Shown here: positions 33,679 to 44,640 of the stretch, piece after piece
How the letters are laid out: each line of letters starts with the position of its first letter
How positions within the stretch are numbered: the stretch's first letter is position 1
Origin: Aphelocoma coerulescens
Lineage: Eukaryota > Chordata > Aves > Passeriformes > Corvidae
DNA length: 64,000 nucleotides
Reading direction: 5' to 3'
Assembly: GCF_041296385.1 (NCBI RefSeq)
Contig: NC_091017.1
Span: 12,642,001 to 12,706,000, forward strand
Made by a program: the position numbers and the translations under genes
The notes under the pieces: generated by a model
What the model saw: only the letters and a program-made list of their open reading frames with translations
Told to the model about the DNA's origin: nothing
The model's database searches: none

Positions 33679-35660
33679 AGGGGACTTAGGCGGCAGCAGC
33701 ACGGGTAACTGCCGTGGAACTTGCTCCTTTCCCAAGGAGTGAATTCAGCAGGCAGGAGACTCGGCAGCCACGCTTGTCTTGCAGCCCCGTTACGACGGGC
33801 CCCAGAGCCCCGCGCCCCGCGGCTTGGTTCTTCGCCTTTTCGAACACGCCGTACCTTCGTTCTCCCGGAGGCGGACGGTCGTCTGCTTCTGGCCCGGAAC
33901 ACTGTGCCCGGCAGCGAAGCGCTTTCTGCGGCAAGCTGCAAAGCGCCCGTCAGATGGCGATGCTGTCTGCCCGCTCCTTCTCGGCTCGAGTGTACCCCGG
34001 CGCACGCTGCCGTCTCGCAAGGAGCAAAGAGCTTCGGTAGACGTCTCGCACCCAGGAGAAAGGTGCCAGGACGACACCACGTTCTTCCTCACCCCTTCTC
34101 GTGGCCCAGATTGTGGTGCTGCCTTCAAAGCCGTGCGCATTGAAAGACTCCTCCAGCAAGTGCTTCTCCCCTGGCACACTTCGCTCAGCGAGAGCTGCGT
34201 GGGCAGCGTGGACTCAGCGAAACCGAAAGGGTGTTCTTGTAGCTCGAGCTTGTTGGAGAGGATGAAAGTTTGGTGAGAAGGTTTCCCAGCTATGCAGGCT
34301 TGGCACAAAGATCTCGGAATGTAGAAACGTAGCATGAGGTAGAAATGGGAGCAAGTTTTGACAGAGAGTAACAGGTGTTTTGCTGAAACACTGATCACTG
34401 AGTAACCGAGAAGGCAAAGGTTGGAGATTGAGTTGGAAGGAGATTTTTTTCTCACGATTAGGACAACGGTATGTGAGTAGAAACAAGCACCCGTTTTTCA
34501 CCAAGTAAACAAGTCTCGAGAAGGGCATAAGGAAATAGAAAAACATGTTTTGACCAAAAAGAGGGCTATCGCAGGCAAACAAGAAATGTCGATGTAGCAA
34601 GAAGAAGAAGGATGGGGGGGGTGTCTGAGAATTCTCCGTGGTAAGCTTCAATTGGAACTTGCCTACTCTTGCGACTGGAGAAGAATGCCTATAATACGGC
34701 AGTGCTAGTAGTCATGATAGGCTACAGGCAAATGTAAAGGTATTGGTGTATGGTGCCTATTGCTTGTCGTGTTTTAAGACACTCAGCAAAGAAAACTATC
34801 TAACGCTTTGTAAGTTGAACAGAAAGCGGCTCCAGGCATGCCTGCCAGCTGTAGCTGACAGCTGTAGGGCTGGCTCTGGATACCCACTCCCTGAAATGCT
34901 GTGACTTCGCCTATGCAAGAAACAGCTTTCAAGAGAGCCGCCTGAAGTCCAGAGAGCCCTTCGTGAGCCTTTTTCCTATGGCGCTGTGGAAAGAAACGGT
35001 GCACGCTACACCGTGGGTGCGTGCAGCCTGCTCGAGCAAAAGCGGCAAAGTTCAGTGCCCTCGCTGGGCTTCCCTTTCGTGCAGACAACGTGAGGCGAAG
35101 AAGGAAGCCGCAGAGCAGCGGGCTTGCGTGTGCAGTGCACCGAGTTGCACAAGTCCAGCGAGGGCTCGTTCACGAGCCGAGCCGGCTGAGGGCGTCCTCG
35201 CTTCTGCCAAAGGGAACGCGGAGCCGTAGCGCTTCACCCCCCAGCGTGGAGATAGGCACTTCCCTAGTGGTTCAGCCTTGCAGAGTCCCTGCAGCTAGAG
35301 CTCACCCAGGAGCAGGCGTCAAAGCAGAAGGCCTTCCTAAAGCACCCCTTCTCCAAGCAGCCTCCGGAAAGGGCACATCACACTGCGGCTCTGCGCCTTT
35401 CTTCTAAGACAGACGCCCGGCTATGCTTTCGCGCTCGCGAAAGCTCCTCCTTGGCAGCCTCCAGCAGCTGCTCTCATGGAGAACGGCCGTAGAAGTCAAA
35501 GCCAGTGCTGGGCTGCACCTTCGCCTTCCCCAAGGAAGAAGCAACAGCAAACTCGGCGGTGCACTCTGTATTTCCCTCCTCCGCTGCGTCCTACATGCAT
35601 TCGCGTTCTCCGAAACTCGGAGACTGAAGGGAAGGGCAATTGCTTCCCCAGAGAGCTGCA
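33679..35660. repeat. macrosatellite unit 18 (1982 bp)
   Basis: Markers: ggccccAgagcc with cgcacCcaggag (an unusual combination), cttgcCtactc without the 3 bp deletion, and gctatgCTttcg. Confidence 0.97.
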
Positions 35661-37639
35661 AGGGGACTTAGGCGGCAGCAGCACGGGTAACTGCCGTGGA
35701 ACTTGCTCCTTTCCCAAGGAGTGAATTCAGCAGGCAGGAGACTCGGCAGCCACGCTTGTCTTGCAGCCCCGTTACGACGGGCCCCAGAGCCCCGCGCCCC
35801 GCGGCTTGGTTCTTCGCCTTTTCGAACACGCCGTACCTTCGTTCTCCCGGAGGCGGACGGTCGTCTGCTTCTGGCCCGGAACACTGTGCCCGGCAGCGAA
35901 GCGCTTTCTGCGGCAAGCTGCAAAGCGCCCGTCAGATGGCGATGCTGTCTGCCCGCTCCTTCTCGGCTCGAGTGTACCCCGGCGCACGCTGCCGTCTCGC
36001 AAGGAGCAAAGAGCTTCGGTAGACGTCTCGCACACAGGAGAAAGGTGCCAGGACGACACCACGTTCTTCCTCACCCCTTCTCGTGGCCCAGATTGTGGTG
36101 CTGCCTTCAAAGCCGTGCGCATTGAAAGACTCCTCCAGCAAGTGCTTCTCCCCTGGCACACTTCGCTCAGCGAGAGCTGCGTGGGCAGCGTGGACTCAGC
36201 GAAACCGAAAGGGTGTTCTTGTAGCTCGAGCTTGTTGGAGAGGATGAAAGTTTGGTGAGAAGGTTTCCCAGCTATGCAGGCTTGGCACAAAGATCTCGGA
36301 ATGTAGAAACGTAGCATGAGGTAGAAATGGGAGCAAGTTTTGACAGAGAGTAACAGGTGTTTTGCTGAAACACTGATCACTGAGTAACCGAGAAGGCAAA
36401 GGTTGGAGATTGAGTTGGAAGGAGATTTTTTTCTCACGATTAGGACAACGGTATGTGAGTAGAAACAAGCACCCGTTTTTCACCAAGTAAACAAGTCTCG
36501 AGAAGGGCATAAGGAAATAGAAAAACATGTTTTGACCAAAAAGAGGGCTATCGCAGGCAAACAAGAAATGTCGATGTAGCAAGAAGAAGAATGGGGGGGG
36601 TGTCTGAGAATTCTCCGTGGTAAGCTTCAATTGGAACTTGCCTACTCTTGCGACTGGAGAAGAATGCCTATAATACGGCAGTGCTAGTAGTCATGATAGG
36701 CTACAGGCAAATGTAAAGGTATTGGTGTATGGTGCCTATTGCTTGTCGTGTTTTAAGACACTCAGCAAAGAAAACTATCTAACGCTTTGTAAGTTGAACA
36801 GAAAGCGGCTCCAGGCATGCCTACCAGCTGTAGCTGACAGCTGTAGGGCTGGCTCTGGATACCCACTCCCTGAAATGCTGTGACTTCGCCTATGCAAGAA
36901 ACAGCTTTCAAGAGAGCCGCCTGAAGTCCAGAGAGCCCTTCGTGAGCCGTTTTCCTATGGCGCTGTGGAAAGAAACGGTGCACGCTACACCGTGGGTGCG
37001 TGCAGCCTGCTCGAGCAAAAGCGGCAAAGTTCAGTGCCCTCGCTGGGCTTCCCTTTCGTGCAGACAACGTGAGGCGAAGAAGGAAGCCGCAGAGCAGCGG
37101 GCTTGCGTGTGCAGTGCACCGAGTTGCACAAGTCCAGCGAGGGCTCGTTCACGAGCCGAGCCGGCTGAGGGCGTCCTCGCTTCTGCCAAAGGGAACGCGG
37201 AGCCGTAGCGCTTCACCCCCCAGCGTGGAGATAGGCACTTCCCTAGTGGTTCAGCCTTGCAGAGTCCCTGCAGCTAGAGCTCACCCAGGAGCAGGCGTCA
37301 AAGCAGAAGGCCTTCCTAAAGCACCCCTTCTCCAAGCAGCCTCCGGAAAGGGCACATCACACTGCGGCTCTGCACCTTTCTTCTAAGACAGACGCCCGGC
37401 TATGCTTTCGCGCTCGCGAAAGCTCCTCCTTGGCAGCCTCCAGCAGCTGCTCTCATGGAGAACGGCCGTAGAAGTCAAAGCCAGTGCTGGGCTGCACCTT
37501 CGCCTTCCCCAAGGAAGAAGCAACAGCAAACTCGGCGGTGCACTCTGTATTTCCCTCCTCCGCTGCGTCCTACATGCATTCGCGTTCTCCGAAACTCGGA
37601 GACTGAAGGGAAGGGCAATTGCTTCCCCAGAGAGCTGCA
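35661..37639. repeat. macrosatellite unit 19 (1979 bp)
   Basis: Markers: ggccccAgagcc, cgcacAcaggag, gctgaAacac with the 3 bp deletion, cttgcCtactc and gagccGtttt. Private changes: catgcctAccag (about 36823) and CpG to CpA at 37374. Confidence 0.97.
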
Positions 37640-39621
37640 AGGGGACTTAGGCGGCAGCAGCACGGGTAACTGCCGTGGAACTTGCTCCTTTCCCAAGGAG
37701 TGAATTCAGCAGGCAGGAGACTCGGCAGCCACGCTTGTCTTGCAGCCCCGTTACGACGGGCCCCCGAGCCCCGCGCCCCGCGGCTTGGTTCTTCGCCTTT
37801 TCGAACACGCCGTACCTTCGTTCTCCCGGAGGCGGACGGTCGTCTGCTTCTGGCCCGGAACACTGTGCCCGGCAGCGAAGCACTTTCTGCGGCAAGCTGC
37901 AAAGCGCCCGTCAGATGGCGATGCTGTCTGCCCGCTCCTTCTCGGCTCGAGTGTACCCCGGCGCACGCTGCCGTCTCGCAAGGAGCAAAGAGCTTCGGTA
38001 GACGTCTCGCACCCAGGAGAAAGGTGCCAGGACGACACCACGTTCTTCCTCACCCCTTCTCGTGGCCCAGATTGTGGTGCTGCCTTCAAAGCCGTGCGCA
38101 TTGAAAGACTCCTCCAGCAAGTGCTTCTCCCCTGGCACACTTCGCTCAGCGAGAGCTGCGTGGGCAGCGTGGACTCAGCGAAACCGAAAGGGTGTTCTTG
38201 TAGCTCGAGCTTGTTGGAGAGGATGAAAGTTTGGTGAGAAGGTTTCCCAGCTATGCAGGCTTGGCACAAAGATCTCGGAATGTAGAAACGTAGCATGAGG
38301 TAGAAATGGGAGCAAGTTTTGACAGAGAGTAACAGGTGTTTTGCTGAAACACTGATCACTGAATAACCGAGAAGGCAAAGGTTGGAGATTGAGTTGGAAG
38401 GAGATTTTTTTCTCACGATTAGGACAACGGTATGTGAGTAGAAACAAGCACCCGTTTTTCACCAAGTAAACAAGTCTCGAGAAGGGCATAAGGAAATAGA
38501 AAAACATGTTTTGACCAAAAAGAGGGCTATCGCAGGCAAACAAGAAATGTCGATGTAGCAAGAAGAAGAAGGATGGGGGGGGTGTCTGAGAATTCTCCGT
38601 GGTAAGCTTCAATTGGAACTTGCTTACTCTTGCGACTGGAGAAGAATGCCTATAATACGGCAGTGCTAGTAGTCATGATAGGCTACAGGCAAATGTAAAG
38701 GTATTGGTGTATGGTGCCTATTGCTTGTCGTGTTTTAAGACACTCAGCAAAGAAAACTATCTAACGCTTTGTAAGTTGAACAGAAAGCGGCTCCAGGCAT
38801 GCCTGCCAGCTGTAGCTGACAGCTGTAGGGCTGGCTCTGGATACCCACTCCCTGAAATGCTGTGACTTCGCCTATGCAAGAAACAGCTTTCAAGAGAGCC
38901 GCCTGAAGTCCAGAGAGCCCTTCGTGAGCCATTTTCCTATGGCGCTGTGGAAAGAAACGGTGCACGCTACACCGTGGGTGCGTGCAGCCTGCTCGAGCAA
39001 AAGCGGCAAAGTTCAGTGCCCTCGCTGGGCTTCCCTTTCGTGCAGACAACGTGAGGCGAAGAAGGAAGCCGCAGAGCAGCGGGCTTGCGTGTGCAGTGCA
39101 CCGAGTTGCACAAGTCCAGCGAGGGCTCGTTCACGAGCCGAGCCGGCTGAGGGCGTCCTCGCTTCTGCCAAAGGGAACGCGGAGCCGTAGCGCTTCACCC
39201 CCCAGCGTGGAGATAGGCACTTCCCTAGTGGTTCAGCCTTGCAGAGTCCCTGCAGCTAGAGCTCACCCAGGAGCAGGCGTCAAAGCAGAAGGCCTTCCTA
39301 AAGCACCCCTTCTCCAAGCAGCCTCCGGAAAGGGCACATCACACTGCGGCTCTGCGCCTTTCTTCTAAGACAGACGCCCGGCTATGCTTTCGCGCTCGCG
39401 AAAGCTCCTCCTTGGCAGCCTCCAGCAGCTGCTCTCATGGAGAACGGCCGTAGAAGTCAAAGCCAGTGCTGGGCTGCACCTTCGCCTTCCCCAAGGAAGA
39501 AGCAACAGCAAACTCGGCGGTGCACTCTGTATTTCCCTCCTCCGCTGCGTCCTACATGCATTCGCGTTCTCCGAAACTCGGAGACTGAAGGGAAGGGCAA
39601 TTGCTTCCCCAGAGAGCTGCA
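37640..39621. repeat. macrosatellite unit 20 (1982 bp)
   Basis: Markers: gactCggcag, actgAataacc (shared with units 17 and 23) and gctatgCTttcg. Private CpG to CpA changes: 37882 and 38931 (gagccAtttt). Confidence 0.97.
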
Positions 39622-41603
39622 AGGGGACTTAGGCGGCAGCAGCACGGGTAACTGCCGTGGAACTTGCTCCTTTCCCAAGGAGTGAATTCAGCAGGCAGGA
39701 GACTCGGCAGCCACGCTTGTCTTGCAGCCCCGTTACGACGGGCCCCAGAGCCCCGCGCCCCGCGGCTTGGTTCTTCGCCTTTTCGAACACGCCGTACCTT
39801 CGTTCTCCCGGAGGCGGACGGTCGTCTGCTTCTGGCCCGGAACACTGTGCCCGGCAGCGAAGCGCTTTCTGCGGCAAGCTGCAAAGCGCCCGTCAGATGG
39901 CGATGCTGTCTGCCCGCTCCTTCTCGGCTCGAGTGTACCCCGGCGCACGCTGCCGTCTCGCAAGGAGCAAAGAGCTTCGGTAGACGTCTCGCACACAGGA
40001 GAAAGGTGCCAGGACGACACCACGTTCTTCCTCACCCCTTCTCGTGGCCCAGATTGTGGTGCTGCCTTCAAAGCCGTGCGCATTGAAAGACTCCTCCAGC
40101 AAGTGCTTCTCCCCTGGCACACTTCGCTCAGCGAGAGCTGCGTGGGCAGCGTGGACTCAGCGAAACCGAAAGGGTGTTCTTGTAGCTCGAGCTTGTTGGA
40201 GAGGATGAAAGTTTGGTGAGAAGGTTTCCCAGCTATGCAGGCTTGGCACAAAGATCTCGGAATGTAGAAACGTAGCATGAGGTAGAAATGGGAGCAAGTT
40301 TTGACAGAGAGTAAAAGGTGTTTTGCTGACACACTGATCACTGAGTAACCGAGAAGGCAAAGGTTGGAGATTGAGTTGGAAGGAGATTTTTTTCTCACGA
40401 TTAGGACAACGGTATGTGAGTAGAAACAAGCACCCGTTTTTCACCAAGTAAACAAGTCTCGAGAAGGGCATAAGGAAATAGAAAAACATGTTTTGACCAA
40501 AAAGAGGGCTATCGCAGGCAAACAAGAAATGTCGATGTAGCAAGAAGAAGAAGGATGGGGGGGGTGTCTGAGAATTCTCCGTGGTAAGCTTCAATTGGAA
40601 CTTGCCTACTCTTGCGACTGGAGAAGAATGCCTATAATACGGCAGTGCTAGTAGTCATGATAGGCTACAGGCAAATGTAAAGGTATTGGTGTATGGTGCC
40701 TATTGCTTGTCGTGTTTTAAGACACTCAGCAAAGAAAACTATCTAACGCTTTGTAAGTTGAACAGAAAGCGGCTCCAGGCATGCCTGCCAGCTGTAGCTG
40801 ACAGCTGTAGGGCTGGCTCTGGATACCCACTCCCTGAAATGCTGTGACTTCGCCTATGCAAGAAACAGCTTTCAAGAGAGCCGCCTGAAGTCCAGAGAGC
40901 CCTTCGTGAGCCTTTTTCCTATGGCGCTGTGGAAAGAAACGGTGCACGCTACACCGTGGGTGCGTGCAGCCTGCTCGAGCAAAAGCGGCAAAGTTCAGTG
41001 CCCTCGCTGGGCTTCCCTTTCGTGCAGACAACGTGAGGCGAAGAAGGAAGCCGCAGAGCAGCGGGCTTGCGTGTGCAGTGCACCGAGTTGCACAAGTCCA
41101 GCGAGGGCTCGTTCACGAGCCGAGCCGGCTGAGGGCGTCCTCGCTTCTGCCAAAGGGAACGCGGAGCCGTAGCGCTTCACCCCCCAGCGTGGAGATAGGC
41201 ACTTCCCTAGTGGTTCAGCCTTGCAGAGTCCCTGCAGCTAGAGCTCACCCAGGAGCAGGCGTCAAAGCAGAAGGCCTTCCTAAAGCACCCCTTCTCCAAG
41301 CAGCCTCCGGAAAGGGCACATCACACTGCGGCTCTGCGCCTTTCTTCTAAGACAGACGCCCGGCTATGCTTTCGCGCTCGCGAAAGCTCCTCCTTGGCAG
41401 CCTCCAGCAGCTGCTCTCATGGAGAACGGCCGTAGAAGTCAAAGCCAGTGCTGGGCTGCACCTTCGCCTTCCCCAAGGAAGAAGCAACAGCAAACTCGGC
41501 GGTGCACTCTGTATTTCCCTCCTCCGCTGCGTCCTACATGCATTCGCGTTCTCCGAAACTCGGAGACTGAAGGGAAGGGCAATTGCTTCCCCAGAGAGCT
41601 GCA
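39622..41603. repeat. macrosatellite unit 21 (1982 bp)
   Basis: Mosaic unit with ggccccAgagcc, cgcacAcaggag, gagtaaAaggtg, gctgaCacac and cttgcCtactc but no 3 bp deletion. It combines markers otherwise seen separately in units 3/5/8/10 and 13/15/16. Confidence 0.97.
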
Positions 41604-43585
41604 AGGGGACTTAGGCGGCAGCAGCACGGGTAACTGCCGTGGAACTTGCTCCTTTCCCAAGGAGTGAATTCAGCAGGCAGGAGACTCGGCAGCCACGCTT
41701 GTCTTGCAGCCCCGTTACGACGGGCCCCCGAGCCCCGCGCCCCGCGGCTTGGTTCTTCGCCTTTTCGAACACGCCGTACCTTCGTTCTCCCGGAGGCGGA
41801 CGGTCGTCTGCTTCTGGCCCGGAACACTGTGCCCGGCAGCGAAGCGCTTTCTGCGGCAAGCTGCAAAGCGCCCGTCAGATGGCGATGCTGTCTGCCCGCT
41901 CCTTCTCGGCTCGAGTGTACCCCGGCGCACGCTGCCGTCTCGCAAGGAGCAAAGAGCTTCGGTAGACGTCTCGCACCCAGGAGAAAGGTGCCAGGACGAC
42001 ACCACGTTCTTCCTCACCCCTTCTCGTGGCCCAGATTGTGGTGCTGCCTTCAAAGCCGTGCGCATTGAAAGACTCCTCCAGCAAGTGCTTCTCCCCTGGC
42101 ACACTTCGCTCAGCGAGAGCTGCGTGGGCAGCGTGGACTCAGCGAAACCGAAAGGGTGTTCTTGTAGCTCGAGCTTGTTGGAGAGGATGAAAGTTTGGTG
42201 AGAAGGTTTCCCAGCTATGCAGGCTTGGCACAAAGATCTCGGAATGTAGAAACGTAGCATGAGGTAGAAATGGGAGCAAGTTTTGACAGAGAGTAACAGG
42301 TGTTTTGCTGAAACACTGATCACTGAGTAACCGAGAAGGCAAAGGTTGGAGATTGAGTTGGAAGGAGATTTTTTTCTCACGATTAGGACAACGGTATGTG
42401 AGTAGAAACAAGCACCCGTTTTTCACCAAGTAAACAAGTCTCGAGAAGGGCATAAGGAAATAGAAAAACATGTTTTGACCAAAAAGAGGGCTATCGCAGG
42501 CAAACAAGAAATGTCGATGTAGCAAGAAGAAGAAGGATGGGGGGGGTGTCTGAGAATTCTCCGTGGTAAGCTTCAATTGGAACTTGCTTACTCTTGCGAC
42601 TGGAGAAGAATGCCTATAATACGGCAGTGCTAGTAGTCATGATAGGCTACAGGCAAATGTAAAGGTATTGGTGTATGGTGCCTATTGCTTGTCGTGTTTT
42701 AAGACACTCAGCAAAGAAAACTATCTAACGCTTTGTAAGTTGAACAGAAAGCGGCTCCAGGCATGCCTGCCAGCTGTAGCTGACAGCTGTAGGGCTGGCT
42801 CTGGATACCCACTCCCTGAAATGCTGTGACTTCGCCTATGCAAGAAACAGCTTTCAAGAGAGCCGCCTGAAGTCCAGAGAGCCCTTCGTGAGCCGTTTTC
42901 CTATGGCGCTGTGGAAAGAAACGGTGCACGCTACACCGTGGGTGCGTGCAGCCTGCTCGAGCAAAAGCGGCAAAGTTCAGTGCCCTCGCTGGGCTTCCCT
43001 TTCGTGCAGACAACGTGAGGCGAAGAAGGAAGCCGCAGAGCAGCGGGCTTGCGTGTGCAGTGCACCGAGTTGCACAAGTCCAGCGAGGGCTCGTTCACGA
43101 GCCGAGCCGGCTGAGGGCGTCCTCGCTTCTGCCAAAGGGAACGCGGAGCCGTAGCGCTTCACCCCCCAGCGTGGAGATAGGCACTTCCCTAGTGGTTCAG
43201 CCTTGCAGAGTCCCTGCAGCTAGAGCTCACCCAGGAGCAGGCGTCAAAGCAGAAGGCCTTCCTAAAGCACCCCTTCTCCAAGCAGCCTCCGGAAAGGGCA
43301 CATCACACTGCGGCTCTGCGCCTTTCTTCTAAGACAGACGCCCGGCTATGCCTTCGCGCTCGCGAAAGCTCCTCCTTGGCAGCCTCCAGCAGCTGCTCTC
43401 ATGGAGAACGGCCGTAGAAGTCAAAGCCAGTGCTGGGCTGCACCTTCGCCTTCCCCAAGGAAGAAGCAACAGCAAACTCGGCGGTGCACTCTGTATTTCC
43501 CTCCTCCGCTGCGTCCTACATGCATTCGCGTTCTCCGAAACTCGGAGACTGAAGGGAAGGGCAATTGCTTCCCCAGAGAGCTGCA
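41604..43585. repeat. macrosatellite unit 22 (1982 bp)
   Basis: Close to the common form, with gactCggcag, G8, cttgcTtactc and gagccGtttt. Last complete unit of the array. Confidence 0.97.
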
Positions 43586-44492
43586 AGGGGACTTAGGCGG
43601 CAGCAGCACGGGTAACTGCCGTGGAACTTGCTCCTTTCCCAAGGAGTGAATTCAGCAGGCAGGAGACTAGGCAGCCACGCTTGTCTTGCAGCCCCGTTAC
43701 GACGGGCCCCCGAGCCCCGCGCCCCGCGGCTTGGTTCTTCGCCTTTTCGAACACGCCGTACCTTCGTTCTCCCGGAGGCGGACGGTCGTCTGCTTCTGGC
43801 CCGGAACACTGTGCCCGGCAGCGAAGCGCTTTCTGCGGCAAGCTGCAAAGCGCCCGTCAGATGGCGATGCTGTCTGCCCGCTCCTTCTCGGCTCGAGTGT
43901 ACCCCGGCGCACGCTGCCGTCTCGCAAGGAGCAAAGAGCTTCGGTAGACGTCTCGCACCCAGGAGAAAGGTGCCAGGACGACACCACGTTCTTCCTCACC
44001 CCTTCTCGTGGCCCAGATTGTGGTGCTGCCTTCAAAGCCGTGCGCATTGAAAGACTCCTCCAGCAAGTGCTTCTCCCCTGGCACACTTCGCTCAGCGAGA
44101 GCTGCGTGGGCAGCGTGGACTCAGCGAAACCGAAAGGGTGTTCTTGTAGCTCGAGCTTGTTGGAGAGGATGAAAGTTTGGTGAGAAGGTTTCCCAGCTAT
44201 GCAGGCTTGGCACAAAGATCTCAGAATGTAGAAACGTAGCATGAGGTAGAAATGGGAGCAAGTTTTGACAGAGAGTAACAGGTGTTTTGCTGAAACACTG
44301 ATCACTGAATAACCGAGAAGGCAAAGGTTGGAGATTGAGTTGGAAGGAGATTTTTTTTTCATGATTAGGACAACGGTGTGTGAGTAGAAACAAGCACCCG
44401 TTTTTCACCAAGTAAACAAGTCTCGAGAAGGGCATAAGGAAATAGAAAAACATGTTTTGACCAAAAAGAGGGCTATCGCAGGCAAACAAGAA
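43586..44492. repeat. macrosatellite unit 23, truncated (907 bp) and diverging at its 3' end
   Basis: Follows the unit consensus closely until about 44200. It then carries changes at 44223, 44309, 44358, 44362 and 44378 within 160 bases, and homology stops at 44492. This is the expected picture for the outermost unit, which is least exposed to homogenisation. Confidence 0.95.
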
Positions 44493-44493
44493 C

Positions 44494-44640
44494 TGTATTA
44501 CGGTCACCCAATCCTGTTTCCCGCAGCTTTATTTTCGCCTTTTCGAAGACGCCGTACCTTATTTCTCCCGGAGGTGCATGGTCATCTGCCTCTTGTTCGG
44601 AACACTGTGCCCGGCAGTGAAGTGCTCCAGCGCACTGCCT
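44494..44640. repeat. diverged partial macrosatellite copy (relic unit 24)
   Basis: The stretch 44534-44626 aligns without gaps to unit 1 positions 153-245, with 80 of 93 bases identical by my count. Weaker similarity extends left to about 44494, which matches unit position ~112. It lies in the same orientation as the array, directly after unit 23 breaks off. The simplest reading is a deletion of about 1.2 kb joining unit 23 to a decayed unit 24. Similarity fades after about 44640. Confidence 0.85.

Larger units (their letters stand above)
1..44492. repeat. macrosatellite array, ~1.98 kb unit, 22 full units plus a partial
   Basis: The same sequence recurs head-to-tail 23 times. Unit starts in the phase of base 1 are 1, 1983, 3966, 5948, 7927, 9909, 11891, 13870, 15852, 17831, 19813, 21795, 23777, 25756, 27738, 29717, 31696, 33679, 35661, 37640, 39622, 41604 and 43586. 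Lengths are 1982 bp (fourteen full units if the 1979 and 1983 bp forms are excluded), 1979 bp (units 4, 7, 9, 13, 15, 16, 19) or 1983 bp (units 2, 17). The left end is open because the array fills the window from base 1. Each unit has a CpG-rich start, an AT-richer middle (about 600-1135) and a CpG-rich end. I found no AATAAA or ATTAAA on either strand of the unit. Units differ by only a handful of substitutions and small indels, so the array is strongly homogenised. I do not recognise the unit as a named satellite. Confidence 0.98.

Noticed and set aside
1..44492. Repeated open frames of 60-221 codons in each unit as a tandem gene family
   Set aside because: There is no recognisable domain, heavy overlap on opposite strands, mostly missense variation and no codon pattern. 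Their persistence is explained by unit identity and CpG-rich, stop-poor sequence.
1..44492. Array as a copy of the galliform MHM repeat
   Set aside because: Unit size (~1.98 kb versus ~2.2 kb) and CpG richness are suggestive, but I cannot confirm sequence similarity, and the flanking LTRs look songbird-like. Kept only as an analogy.
1..44492. CRISPR array or rDNA array
   Set aside because: Units are 1.98 kb with no short direct repeats and unique spacers, and no rRNA sequence is recognisable.
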